A stretch of DNA of 64,000 bases from Aporrectodea caliginosa (GCA_020284085.1 JACEVL010000062.1:3791110-3855109), one strand, 5' to 3'. Positions 47,148-58,553 are shown, counted from the first letter of the stretch. Translations and numbers: made by a program. The notes: generated from the sequence alone by a model not told the origin.

Positions 47148-47453
47148 TCACTGCTCAAAAGCAGCAGCGCTCTCGACCGTATCAGTAACTTGGCCAGCGA
47201 ACAAGAAAGTCTTAAGGCGTCTCTGTAACTGGGAAAGTGAGAGGGCTAGTAACTCAAGGCAAAGGGACTGGGGAAGACATGCAGTTCCAAGCTGAGGGGC
47301 CAACACATGCAAAGCGCCTATAGAGTGGGCGGTAGCAGAGCGCATATACGCGGAACAACCAAAATGCCGTGAGTCAACGATTGCAGATAGGCCCGCAAAA
47401 ATTCCCTCCTTTTGACCCCTCCCTGCCCTCATCCTTTGTAACGACGCCTCCAT
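47148..47453 (-). mobile_element. LINE 3' fragment (reverse-transcriptase C-terminus)
   Basis: The minus frame reads LGTACLPQSLCLELLALSLS followed by QLQRRLKTFLFAGQ, which fits the L-(W/T)-LP...LS-FK--LKT-LF landmark of LINE C-termini. No catalytic motifs remain. Confidence 0.5.
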
Positions 47454-47949
47454 ATCGACGATGATTGGCCCTTATCCTCATCTGTCTGCATTTTTGTATC
47501 ATCTGTCACCCTCCCTCTGTGTGCGTCCGCAATCAAATGGAGTATTTAGGCCAAGGTTAGGCTCATCTGTTGATGTGACAGGGCTACGGGTGGCCCGGGG
47601 TGGAGGTGTCACGAACTCATGCAACTTCCGGGACTTTAATTAGATCCAACGCGGTACAGATTTTCTTCTGTCTGACTGAAGCTGGTATTTTAAAGGGATT
47701 TCTGAAGAAATAACTAGGCCCCTATGTACGAAATTTAGATGCGGACGTCCGCGTTGGCTATGCCCTCCCGTTGTCCGCATTTGGGTGACCACTGCGTTCC
47801 CATTTTTGCCGACGTCCTTAATGGATGACACCGAAGAGTCTTTCATGGCGGCTGACTTGGTCGTTTTTGCAATCTGTGGGATACAATCCATACTTTATTC
47901 CTGGCGTTTGGCAATGAAACAGGCCTCTCTTCTCTAACACTCATCTCAC

Positions 47950-48222
47950 ATGTACGAGTTGGCGTCGGATCGAGTTGCTGGGTTGACTGAGGAAAATAAT
48001 TCTTCACTCACAAAGAAAAACATTAATCTGTATAACAGACCTCCGCCTGTTTGCAGAGAAACATCCAGCCTCCAGGTAGCCGTTCGGCATACTTTGACCT
48101 TTAGCCGGTGGCTCAAATTCCTCTGCTCCTCTCCCTCCTCGTTGTCACCTCTTCTTCCTCCTCTCCTCATCGCTTTACCTGCCTCATGTTCCTCCTCGTC
48201 ATCCTTCGCCTCCTCATTATCA
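47950..48222. repeat. Diverged dispersed duplication, copy 2
   Basis: Partner of 46858-47108, separated from it by about 840 bp and in the same orientation. Divergence with several indels marks it as old. Confidence 0.6.
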
Positions 48223-48299
48223 CCTCAGCTTCTGGTCGCAGGCCGATTTAGACGCTTATGCGACTTGTGGGGTACTTTATAGATTCGTTCCAGGCTTTG

Positions 48300-49579
48300 G
48301 GTAAAGACGACGTTTGTTCTCTTTATCTCAGAATCTTCCTACAGCGTAACTGAACTCTCCTCAGACTAATAATAATTACGAGCATCTCAGGAACCCATAA
48401 TGTAAAATAAGAGAACATAAAAAGGTTTTATTGGACTTGTAAAGATATTAAAGCAACCGATCAAAGGAACGGTGCAAAGGATCCAGTTGGAAAGCTACAG
48501 ACTCGAATAAGTCTTGACCTCTGTTCCTAGCTAACAGTAGCTCATTACGCTTTTAATTTATATTATGTTTAATAACTCATTACATATGTTAACTTAATTC
48601 TTAAAACCTCTGAGCATCGCCGGTGTACTAAATTCATGTAGTCGGTCGACTCTACACAAACTCGTTGATATTCTCGCAAATCCAAACTAAAGCCAATCAA
48701 CTTGGATTGCGGACTTGATCTGATATAGCACTAGTAGTTAAAATGGTCTCTCGTGGAGTAGGGCCTACATGTGTTACATTACCTAAGGAGTCTTAAATCC
48801 TTGAATCAATGGAACCTTAAGTGTCCACCAATTCTGTTTAATGAATTTCAACGGTTTATTAAGCTTTCGGCCAAGCCCCTTTTACAAACTGTGACATAGT
48901 CACAGTTAATAAGTCGAATGCATTGTGAATTGTAGACCTGACCGCGGTGACCTTTAAAATGGCTCAGGGCAAGCCTTCAAAGGATAGAAAGGACGGGTTA
49001 TTTAGGCAGCATAAGACCCTAGAATAGGCCTATTATAATAGCCCGTCATTCTACGCATGCATTTCAGGTAAGCAAATAAATAGCTTTTATTTGCATCCCA
49101 CAAACACACATGAATTACATATATATACTGTACAGAATAATAGCATACGTATTTAAAATAGATTATAACAGGAGCAAATATAATCGGCTGTCATGTAGGC
49201 CTACTTCTTCTTCTTCTAGCGTATAATATGCAGTTCGTGCCAAACGAGTTGCAAGCGAGATGAAGGGCTAATAGTCCGCCACTGAAGAGCATCTTTGTCG
49301 GCAGACATCGACAATGTTCGCCATAGTATACGCACTCGCCATAGCTGTACGAAGGATCAGTGTGGCTTGTCTCCATTTAAACTAGGTTGTATGTGCATAT
49401 ACATAATCCCCTCCGAAATTGGTTTAATGCCGCCCAGAGTCGTCGAAGCAAGTTGAACTGTCGAAGGAACACGACTCATGCTATGAGGGAGTGGTTGGTC
49501 GCACTCGTCCTATATACAAGATGGGATGTTGTCCACATTGGGCGTCCGTAGGACAGATATGCTGCATCATGCATGGTAG
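48300..49579. other. No gene recognised
   Basis: AT-rich sequence without a supported exon. A short perfect hairpin, AACTGTGAC-ATA-GTCACAGTT, lies at about 48887-48907. Confidence 0.4.
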
Positions 49580-49587
49580 GTGCGAAA

Positions 49588-50506
49588 CAGTGGCGGCACC
49601 ACGGCAGAGGTCGCGGCAGGTCATTTGACCTGCCTATTTTACTCCCGACCTGCCTTATGACCTGCCTAAAATTCTTTGGAATGTTTACTATCTTCTTTAC
49701 ATATAAAACATCAACATCTGTCCCAGAACACTATTGGAATTACTTGGATCTAAACGATTGTTTACGTTTTATCTAGTAGGCCTATGTCAATAGAAATCTA
49801 TGTTGTAAACTCTAAAATTGAATTGCTTAAGTATTCTTTGCCGAAATTTGTGGAAACAAATACAATAGTGCGTCGTTGATAACCTCACGAAACCAACCTT
49901 TTTAGTTGTTTACGAATTGCATCAACGTTGTATACATTAGCAAATAAATAAATAAATAAATAAATAACAATTAATGAGCCGGTGCAACATTGGAGATTTC
50001 TTAGGAAATAAATGTTGTGGAAAAAGCATTAAGCAGAATGATGACTGTTAATGCCGACGTTGGTGGAGTTCTGAACGATAATAGTACTATAGCTAATTGC
50101 AGCATGTAAACGATGTTTTTGTAAATGTTGAAAACGTGGGTCTTGCGACTCGTGCGTCTAATTAGCATGCAATAATGTTCTGATTAGCTGATTCAGTACT
50201 TCCAAATCTAGTAAAGCAACTAAAGTTTAACGTTTTAATGCTGAATTCTTTTAAATTTATTTGAATACTACAAGTTAACAATTGCGCTCCTGAGTAGCTT
50301 CTTTTAGGGGCGCTATATAAATGCTCTGAATGAATGAATGAGTATAAGCATTCAATAATAATTTTCTTCTTTATATATGCATATATAATATATATAAATA
50401 GGTTATGCTGCTTGATGCGTCAAACTCAAACATTTCTTCGACCTGCTGAATAACTCCCATGACCCTGACACGACATGCTGAAATTGTATAGCTGGCGCCG
50501 CCACTG
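49588..50506. mobile_element. 0.9-kb non-autonomous hAT element with perfect 8-bp target duplication
   Basis: It starts CAGTGGCGGCACCACGG and ends GCTGGCGCCGCCACTG, so its ends pair as inverted repeats. GTGCGAAA flanks both sides (49580-49587 and 50507-50514). The interior has no transposase frame. It holds ACCTGCCT repeats near 49630-49675, an AATA tetranucleotide run (49940-49967) and a nested LINE tail (50285-50342). Its ends match those of the 163-bp MITE at 34724. Confidence 0.88.
50285..50342 (+). mobile_element. LINE 3' tail nested in the hAT element
   Basis: GCTCCTGAGTAGCTTCTTTT, GGGGCGCTATATAAATGC and TGAATGAATGAG reproduce the shared LINE 3' tail, inserted inside the 0.9-kb element or captured by it. 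Confidence 0.6.
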
Positions 50507-51110
50507 GTGCGAAAGTGGTACCCTCATAGCATGCATGCGTAACAAATATGGTTCAGAATACAATGGTTTACACAACCAAGTAGTATTTACTTTAACGATC
50601 TTTGGATCTAGCATGCGCAGAGCATATAAATGGCGTCCTCTCTTGCGAAGGGAGTGGCCTGCCTGTTGTCACTTAGAAATGGCCGCAGCGCGTGAATTTC
50701 CATTAGGCCTATGCTTTAATTTTGCTTTTGACCGAGCACCTGTGGACAGTCTGAAGTTGTCGTGACAACTTTTTTGGACCGACGAAATCAGAATGTTACG
50801 GGAACGATTACGCGTGAGAACTGCAAAGACGCCCAGCAAGATGAGTGCACATGGTCTGCAGTTGTTGTCAGTTGCTTGACCTGTTTCTTGGTCCTGCTTG
50901 ACCTCTGGATTTCAAGTGGAACCGAACCTGGTTCAATCTCCACATATGACCGTTTATGAGGGCGCGGTATAAGCTGGATTAGTCGACTTAGTTTTCTAGG
51001 TCGCTGTTGAGGCGCATATGCGATGTGATCACAATATGAATAGTCTCAGCATTTTTCTTTTCTTTGAATGTTCTGCTCTTTCTTACATGTCACGACTTCC
51101 ATTCCATCTG

Positions 51111-51137
51111 CATATATATATATATATATATATATAT
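51111..51137. repeat. (AT)n microsatellite
   Basis: A 27-base AT run abutting the 5' side of the LINE fragment at 51140-51560. Confidence 0.9.
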
Positions 51138-51139
51138 TT

Positions 51140-51560
51140 TTTCCCTCTTTCTCGTCCTCGACGAAACCTGCCTCTCCAGTCTCCTCCTCTCTGAAATTCT
51201 GCAACCGTTTCTTAGTCTATGCTGCACGAGCTCTTTGGAACGAACTTCCAAAAGATGTCCGCCCGTTTGCCCATCCTCCTATCTCCTCTGGTAATCTCCA
51301 CCTTTTCTCCGCTAGCCCTCTCATCTTACGACTGAAAAACCGAACTCTTCGATCTATTCTATCCTGATTCTACTCTTGCGCCACCACACGACCACCACTG
51401 TCACCGATTTCCACCGTAGCAACATGATTGTGTCTCCGCGGCTTGACCTCCCAGGAGTCTCACCTGAACGGACCAAGCAGCCTGGCTATTGCGGACTTTA
51501 TTTGCTTAGGCTAAGCTGATCTTTGGACTTGGCTTTTATGTGGCGCTGAGATTTTAGGAG
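51140..51560 (+). mobile_element. LINE 3' end (plus strand)
   Basis: The plus frame contains FLVYAARALWNELPKDVRPFA and LRLKNRTLRSIL (to about 51367), the reverse-transcriptase C-terminal landmark, then a 3' UTR with TTATGTGGCGCTGAGAT near 51537-51553. Its last ~45 bp are included in the 270-bp tandem duplication. Confidence 0.7.
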
Positions 51561-52050
51561 ATAGGCCTATACATTATCCTACATCACATAAAGCAAAAGC
51601 ATTAACGCGCTCTGGGCGTATTTTGCAAAAGGAACTGACGACCAGATCAAACATGATCAAAACTCGTTTTCAAGGAATTCGTAAGCACTTACTCGATGTC
51701 CAATGAACTCGTGAATGTCAAAGTAACGTGGCTTGACGGCAACAATCCTGCGGTGAAACTTGCTGCGTTGTTTCAACAGGCTAAGCTGATCTTTGGACTT
51801 GGCTTTTATGTGGCGCTGAGATTTTAGGAGATAGGCCTATACATTATCCTACATCACATAAAGCAAAAGCATTAACGCGCTCTGGGCGTATTTTGCAAAA
51901 GGAACTGATGACCAGATCAAACATGATCAAAACTCGTTTTCAAGGAATTCGTAAGCACTTACTCGATGTCCAATGAACTCGTGAATGTCAAAGTAACGTG
52001 GCTTGACGGCAACAATCCTGCGGTGAAACTTGCTGCGTTGTTTCAACAGG
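51511..52050. repeat. Recent 270-bp tandem duplication
   Basis: 51511-51780 and 51781-52050 are the same except for a C/T difference at 51639/51909. The unit joins a LINE 3' end (first ~45 bp) to unrelated sequence. On the minus strand each unit has an open stretch ending ...FDIHEFIGHR before a GTAAGT donor-like site (about 52046-51964 and 51776-51694), which might be a captured exon; I do not recognise it. Confidence 0.95.
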
Positions 52051-52419
52051 AAAGAACAGTGTATACACTATACAGCGTTGTGCTTTTATGACTGACTGAC
52101 TGCAGGGCTGCTGGTCCTTTATTTTATGTTTCCTTACTTCATTACTTACTCGTAGTCTGTAGTCTTTAGCCCTTTTCACAGGGCAAACACTCGAGTCTAT
52201 TAGCACTCAGAGTATATATGTAACCTGGTTTTAAGGATCAACAATTCCCAAACAGGATAGGTACTTTGTAGACTGATGTCGTGTGGCTTATATTGAAAGA
52301 GTAAGTAAGTAAGGAGGAAAGTCTTTACTTTGAAGAGCCACGCATCTATGTTCCGCAGACTATCCTAAAATCGTTGAACTTTCGTTGCATTGGCTGTCCA
52401 TTTAAAAAAATTCATACAG

Positions 52420-52560
52420 GGCTCATTCATTGTCTGTTAGATTATGCAGTTTAGCCAACCTCACTATTCTATTCTATTTACGGGCTTACATGTATAAAGC
52501 GCCTCTCACAATACAACTTAATCAGAGGCGTTGTCTTACTTTTCTGCTGGCTCCAAAGAG
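52420..52560 (-). mobile_element. Decayed LINE or SINE tail
   Basis: CATGTATAAAGCGCCTCTCACA and AATCAGAGGCG match the minus-strand tails at 30390 and 15460. Confidence 0.4.
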
Positions 52561-52729
52561 CCGTAACTACTTTACCAGGTCCTCACCCTATAACTCTCTG
52601 TCTCATTCTGACCAGCATATTAATTATTATCTAACAGCACTGGCTGCCTCGGCTGTTGACTTCAGTGTTTCCTTATACGTGGCTGGTCTCCTGTCTACAG
52701 CTTCAATTTATTAAGATCTGTTTGTCTTA

Positions 52730-53720
52730 TGATTAGACGCTGTGATGAATATGAAGTCGGTTGAAAAGGCTTCAAAGGTGTCTACTAAATGTTCTGTGTA
52801 TTACGAATGATTTACTTCCATCTTTACTTTGTTATCATTGTTAAATAACAATACGTGGGGAGAGCACCGACCGTTGTCCAAAAACAACACAAAAATCTCG
52901 GGGGATATAATTGCAATTGTTGTCTAATTAGAAATATATTTAGCGTCACGTCAATAGAAAACTAATCAGTGGTTCTCTCTGCGCTAACTTATATGATGTC
53001 AGATGTGATTAGAAGCAGAAACTTGATCAGTAATCACGACAATGCATGGAAAACCAGAAGATTCACAAGTGGAGGGGTCATGCACACACGTGGAACCCAA
53101 GCAACGACTTCCCGTTTAAAGTTGGCTGATGGCATCTATATAAGCTTCTGTTTAAAGTTTTTGGACCACGCTGCGTCAAAAGTCGAAACTGTAGAGCGAC
53201 GACAAGCGGTAGCTTCCGTGGCACACACTAACGCCTCCGTCCAGCAGTTCCTCATTGGTGAAAAATATGACGCACGTGCGGCTATCCCTCCAGTCAACGG
53301 GTGCAGGGATTCGTCGCCTGCCGGTCGCGAAATAGAAGCGCCACCAAAGACCCACTCGTTCCTCCTCCTTCGTCGAGATGAAAATTGCAGACGGTGTATA
53401 CACGTTGTGTAAACCCAGACTTGATGGTCCATCAGGAAGCCCATCGTTCCTCGTGTAGTCACATAGGCCAAAACGAACAAATCCGCAGCAGTCCAATATA
53501 CGCAAACTTAACAACAGTGCATTCCAACATGCTGAAATTACTGAGCAAATTCTGCATGTAGACAAAATAATCCGCCAAATGACAAATGTCGTATAACGAC
53601 AGACGTGGCCGGTAACACATCTGGAAGTATTTGAACAAACCTCCGGGGCTCAAGCTCCTGCGCAATTTTACCACCGACTCTTCCCATCAAATGCGAATTT
53701 ACACGTCTTTGGGTATCGGA
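52730..53720. other. No gene recognised
   Basis: Overlapping frames on both strands at 52969-53674 give up to 147 residues without a recognisable domain. Their lengths are what GC-richer DNA produces by chance. Confidence 0.4.
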
Positions 53721-53725
53721 CTAGT

Positions 53726-54282
53726 ACATAAGCCCTCCTGGACATAAACCTCTGACATACACCCCGGGCAAAAGCTCCCGGACAAAAGTCCCCCATGTTT
53801 ACCTAGGACATAAACCTACCGGACAAAACCCCTCATGTAAAGGCTGAATGCGGGGGATATATGATCAGCTAGACGCTTAATTGTTCGCACTGAGCCATTG
53901 ACAGAGGTAGAATAAATGTATTGCTTTGACACGAACATTTACAGCGACAGAATGGAGTCGTTGTCTGAGTCTGAGACTGACCTCATACAAAACTAAGACT
54001 TCTAGCAGAGAGGCGTGAGAATCCAAATCATTTCGTCTTCGTTCAATAGAAGTAGTTTACAGCAGAGATTTGTGTCGTGCAGTTTACAGAGCACAGCAAG
54101 GGAGGGTAGCACGCTCTGCCACGGTGGATTCAAGTATACGAAGATGGGAAAGACAGTTCAACTAGGCCGTTGTATGCCCTGACCTTATGTTCTAGCATGG
54201 GGAACTAATCTTATGTCCTAACCTGCATGGGGGACTTTTCTTTGGGGGTTTGTCCGGTGGTTTATGTCCGGGGGTTTATGTC
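53726..54282. mobile_element. Foldback-type element with GGACATAAAC-rich inverted ends
   Basis: The left ~110 bp repeat the theme GGACATAAACC-(T/C)-CCGGACAAAA-CCCCC. The right ~100 bp carry it in reverse complement (GGGTTTGTCCGG, GGTTTATGTCC twice, GGGTTTATGTC). Internal words TCCCCCATG and CATGGGGGA pair as well. There is no transposase in the ~350-bp interior. No unambiguous target duplication was seen. Confidence 0.65.
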
Positions 54283-54289
54283 TGTTCCC

Positions 54290-57030
54290 AACGTTTTTTC
54301 ATAGCAAATCTTTCGGCCTATAGACCTTACTAAATTTTCATTGAAATTAACGGCGGAGTTGCTTCTCAACAGCTTCCCGTTTGAATGAATATTATGATAG
54401 CATAGCAACGGATGTATAGTTGGGACTTGGAAGAGGCAGTAAGCCTATGCATGCATGAATAAGAAAATTGGGTGCTGTTGTCTAATACAATGTAATCAAA
54501 TATTCACATTGTATTCACAATGTATGCGTATACATTTGCAATGTATACTGTATATGCAATTAGTCATAATGTAAGCAAAATTTACCAATTCAAGTATTCA
54601 AGTATTCGCAATTTCCTCAAAGTGTATGCAGGTATAAGGTATTTGCAATCTAGGCAACTACTCGCAATGTAGCTATACGCAAATCGTTTTTTGGCTCATT
54701 TTAGAAAACCTTTCAGAATCACCGCATGCAGTACGATCCACACATAACCGGGCCCCAGTGGGTAATAATTTATGCAGTTCCTGTCTAGTGACTACAACAG
54801 ACATGGTGCGTATACATACAGGACTGTGATATAACAGTCACCAATCCAGTGTTTTTGCTATGTTGATAAGAAGACGTGGCGTGTAGGCATCATGGACCGC
54901 TGATGGCGCCACAGTTCAGGTGCACACTCCAGCCGCATACGTATACGTCTGAGGTTAAACTCCAACGCTCTCTTGTTTTTAAATATCGATTTTCCGTGTG
55001 ATAAAGTGGAATAGCCGCCATGATCAATTATTCTCCCGCTGTGCGATGGCGTTTGCACGCAGAGGCGTCTGCATTGCATAGGCCTATTACGTCATCGGAC
55101 GCCTACCTCAGCAGACGAACAGTAACCCTATATGTTCCGAATTGGCGCCGTTTGCAATTTGCCGCGAAGAACTGTGCTGGCAATAATGGCGCAAAAACTG
55201 TTATAAATGAGCGCGCGTTATTATGGTATACGTGTAATTGGAAATAGTTAATTTCAAGCAATCTGAGTCCATATGTGCCCATAGCGTGTAAACAGGTCCT
55301 ATGTTATACATTGTGAATAATAATTTTATATTGGTTTTATTATGTACAGCATGTATCCCTTCCTTTAATAATGGTTTTAAATAACTCGTAATTACACGTA
55401 TAGACGAAACGATATAATAGCCAATCGCATTCAATCCCGAATGCAGTGACGCAAATCACGGTAAGATGCGAGGAGACTGCATCATGTTGTGACGAACTCA
55501 GTGACGTCATCAGCGACTAGACAAATAATTGCGACGAAAAGTAGAGATTCTAAACGGAAGTCAGGGAAACGACTTCCTACGGAGTAAATCAAGACCAGAT
55601 GACTCCTCTTAACTATTATTGTAGACCACGCTGATCTGTTTGGTAGGGCCTACCACCTTTGGTCAGTAATCGAAAGCTTGCGGGTTTCCTGCAGCCTGCT
55701 TCGCGGAACCATTGTAGCGAACCTGCAGGGCACGTTGTTCACCCCTCCCATTCACCCACACAAACACTTGTCTGAGTTGTCTCCATCATCAAGTAGTATA
55801 TTATACTAATTTGCTACCGGCGTAGTAGGCTAGGACAATTCTCTATCTAGACTTCCTTGGCTAGGAAGTAGGCCACGGGGCGCGTCCTTCAATACATTGG
55901 CCCTGTGTCAAGGACCTTGAGATTGTCATTCGTCCATCATTGGCTCAAGGACAGAAGAGCGGGAAGTAAGCACCCTCCCCTGCACCTCATGGGACATGAC
56001 AGATTTGATATTAGGCCTACTTGAAACCTTGAGTCATTGTGAAAACCAGTGACCACATTATCACAATGAATCGCTTAAAGCAATCGATACACTGGCCGAT
56101 ACAGATGCTGTATAGGCTACAAGTTGTGGGCCCATGTGTATTTTATCTTCAGTTTTGCTGTTCATTCATGCACCGTGTCATTTCAAAAACATCTCTTCCA
56201 CATGCATGAGCCTCATATCGGACTCTCTTTTGCTTCGGGGCTTTCTGTGCATCTGTCGCTTTTGTTTCCATTAGATATTCTTGTTTGATACTACATTACA
56301 TAACATTAGTGTATGCATGTATATGAACACTTATAGCGCTTTCGAAGAACAACACAAAGGCGCTATCGGCCTACCTACTTAAATCACATTCTCGAATGTC
56401 ACTCAGGCCACTATAAAAATAGCCTGTAAAAGTCTCTTATAATACAATACATTCGAAATTTGATAATGCCCCTTTAAAGCTCAGAATTGTACATTGAAGC
56501 CGGGCAACATGAAACATAATCAGCCATAATAGACTGGGAGAGGTATGTTTTCGGTTTAGACAGAAATCTAGCATAAGAAAGACAGAATCCCGAGCAAGAT
56601 GGGGTAGGGAGTTAAGTCCAGCCACGTCTATTTATAGATAAAGCATAGCTATTACAGTTCGTACATTTATAGACTTAATTATCGTCGAAAATACTGTTTT
56701 GTGCACAGATCCAATCAGACCGAAGTCGACTGGATGCCTTTCTTAAAGCGGATTAATTAACAATCGACGACAGATGGGGACAGCTGTCCATCTTCTTGGC
56801 TGCTACTTCTGTTTACCCTGGGGCGCTTTGATCATGGCAAAGCTCCAATTATCCCACCCTTCTTTGCCCATGGTGGTATAAACATAATAAACAGATGAGA
56901 ATGCCGTACATCTCTGAGCCTGAGCAGGTGCTCTTCTTCGGCGCCCCCATTTGGTCTTTGGTCGGAGGCAAACGATGGGTTGGGGACGTACACCAACCCG
57001 CTCAGATAACCCCAATAGACCTATGGGGTT
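54290..57030. other. No gene recognised; two CRE-like sites and a SINE-like fragment
   Basis: TTACGTCA (55087-55094) and TGACGTCA (55502-55509) match cAMP-response elements in a GC-richer patch, but no linked exon is seen. At 55650-55790 a body resembles the SINE at 5117 (GTAGCGAACCTG, TTGTTCACCC). A minus-strand LINE end is at 56437-56625. Confidence 0.4.
56437..56625 (-). mobile_element. LINE 3' end (minus strand)
   Basis: The minus frame reads LNSLPHLARDS and FCLNRKHTS before VARLQCTILSF, a worn reverse-transcriptase C-terminus. It is the same subfamily as the insertion at 40186-40340 and ends near a TACAATACATT tail. Confidence 0.6.
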
Positions 57031-57038
57031 ATACATAG

Positions 57039-57068
57039 ACTTCTAAATACATTAATGTATTTAGAAGT
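57039..57068. repeat. Perfect 30-bp palindrome
   Basis: ACTTCTAAATACATT followed directly by its reverse complement, with no loop. An AACCCC-AATAG / CTAT-GGGGTT hairpin lies just upstream (57009-57030). No function is evident. Confidence 0.9.
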
Positions 57069-57485
57069 GTATGGGTTATACGAACGCGCTAAGTAGAATT
57101 GAATGAATGGGGTGAGAAATCGAAGCATTATGCTGAATGAGGTGGAGTGGGGTGGAAATGAAGTGGTCAGTGAAACCATTAACACGTTGGGTGTGCTTTG
57201 CGATTCCACAAATAATGGCTGAGGAGTGAGTGAATGAATGAGTCATTTAATGAATGAATGATGTGTTCACTGGCGAAATGTGGTCTCTATCTGAGCCACA
57301 ATAATTGGGCTAATTCTTGAAAAACTACTACAAGTGACTTCGTTCATTAGACACTAATGGGTAAGATCGACGTCAGCGGCTTTGACAGCCATAAGATTTC
57401 GTCAAACTCTGGAAAGATGCTGCAGCCCAGCCATAGACGTTTAAAACCAGTCGAAAGTCTTCTGAACTTTGAGTCCATGAAACAT

Positions 57486-58553
57486 TAGGGGTGTCCAGAA
57501 AAATGACAAATCGCAGAAAACACCCATATTGAAGTTTTTCCCGTTATTCTATTCATCTATTGTCTATAAATATTTTTACAGAATTTTAAAAAGTTATCCT
57601 GAGGTCCCTCAAAGCCCCTGAACATACCCTACTTAAGTTCCCAGAACTGAAGACGCCCATGCTCGGATCTTGGAACTTGGGTCCATTGTCGATTTACTCT
57701 TTTTATCACAAAAATTAACGAAGAGTCTGATCTCGAAGAACTTTAAGTTGTTATGTTTATCTCAATGAGAGCTACATCCAGGTAAAATATACATACTAAA
57801 TTCAAGGTCATTCAAAGGTCATTTCAAGGTCAAAATAACCAAAATCTAGCAAAAATCAAAGAAAAATGATCAGATCTCAGCCAATAATTGTTGAAATTGG
57901 TTAATTCTTTCTTGCATTTCTCGTCTTGAAAAAGAGCTACCTGTGATAAGAAACAAGGATACCAAATATAAGACGATCAAAAGTTATTTAAAGGACAAAA
58001 AGGTCAATTTCAGACAATGATTTTTACTCTAAAATTGACCTTTTGTAATTAAAATAACTTTTGATCGTCTTATATTTGGTACCCTTGTTTCTTATCACAG
58101 GTAGCCCTTATCCAGACGAGAAATACAAAAAAGAATTAACCAATTTTATCAATTATTGGCTGAGATCTGATTATTTTTCTTCAATTTTTGTTCGATTTCG
58201 TTTCTTATGACCTTGAAATGACCTTGAATGACCACGAATTTAGTATCTATATTTCATCTGAATGTAGCTCTCATCGAGACAAATAAACAGTAAAAGGTTC
58301 ATCCAAATTGGACTCTTCGTTAATTTTTGTGATAAAAAGAGTAAATCGACAATGGACCCAAGTTCCAAGATCCGAGCATGGGCGTCTTCAGTTCTGGGGA
58401 CTTAAGTAGGGTATGTTCAGGGGCTTTGAGGGACCTCAGGATAACTTTTTAAAATTCTGTAAAAAATATTTATAGACAATAGATGAATAGAATAACGGGA
58501 AAAACTTCAATATGGGTGTTTTCTGCGATTTGTCATTTTTCTGGACACCCCTA
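57486..58553. mobile_element. 1,068-bp foldback transposon with ~520-bp inverted arms and 9-bp target duplication
   Basis: It starts TAGGGGTGTCCAG and ends CTGGACACCCCTA. Each arm of about 520 bp is the near-perfect reverse complement of the other, meeting around 58019 at a loop of about 10-15 bases. ATGAAACAT flanks both sides (57477-57485 and 58554-58562). There is no ORF, so it is non-autonomous. Long arms with a 9-bp duplication suggest a Mutator-like (MULE) foldback; TAGGG ends would also suit hAT, where 8 bp is usual. Arm mismatches are few, so insertion is recent or the arms are kept alike. Confidence 0.93.
57801..57832 (+). promoter_or_regulatory. Cluster of extended nuclear-receptor half-sites in the left foldback arm
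   Basis: TCAAGGTCA (57802-57810), TCAAAGGTCA (57812-57821) and TCAAGGTCA (57824-57832). TCAAGGTCA is the known monomer site of NR5A/FTZ-F1 and ERR receptors. The mirrored arm has TGACCTTGA at 58208-58216 and 58220-58228. Binding is inference. Confidence 0.45.

Noticed and set aside
52969..53674. Cluster of frames up to 147 aa on both strands
   Set aside because: Mutually overlapping, unrecognised, and no consistent splice sites or repeat family.
53726..54282. CRISPR-like spaced repeats (GGACATAAAC)
   Set aside because: Repeats are irregularly spaced, change orientation between the two ends and lie in an animal genome; inverted transposon ends explain them.
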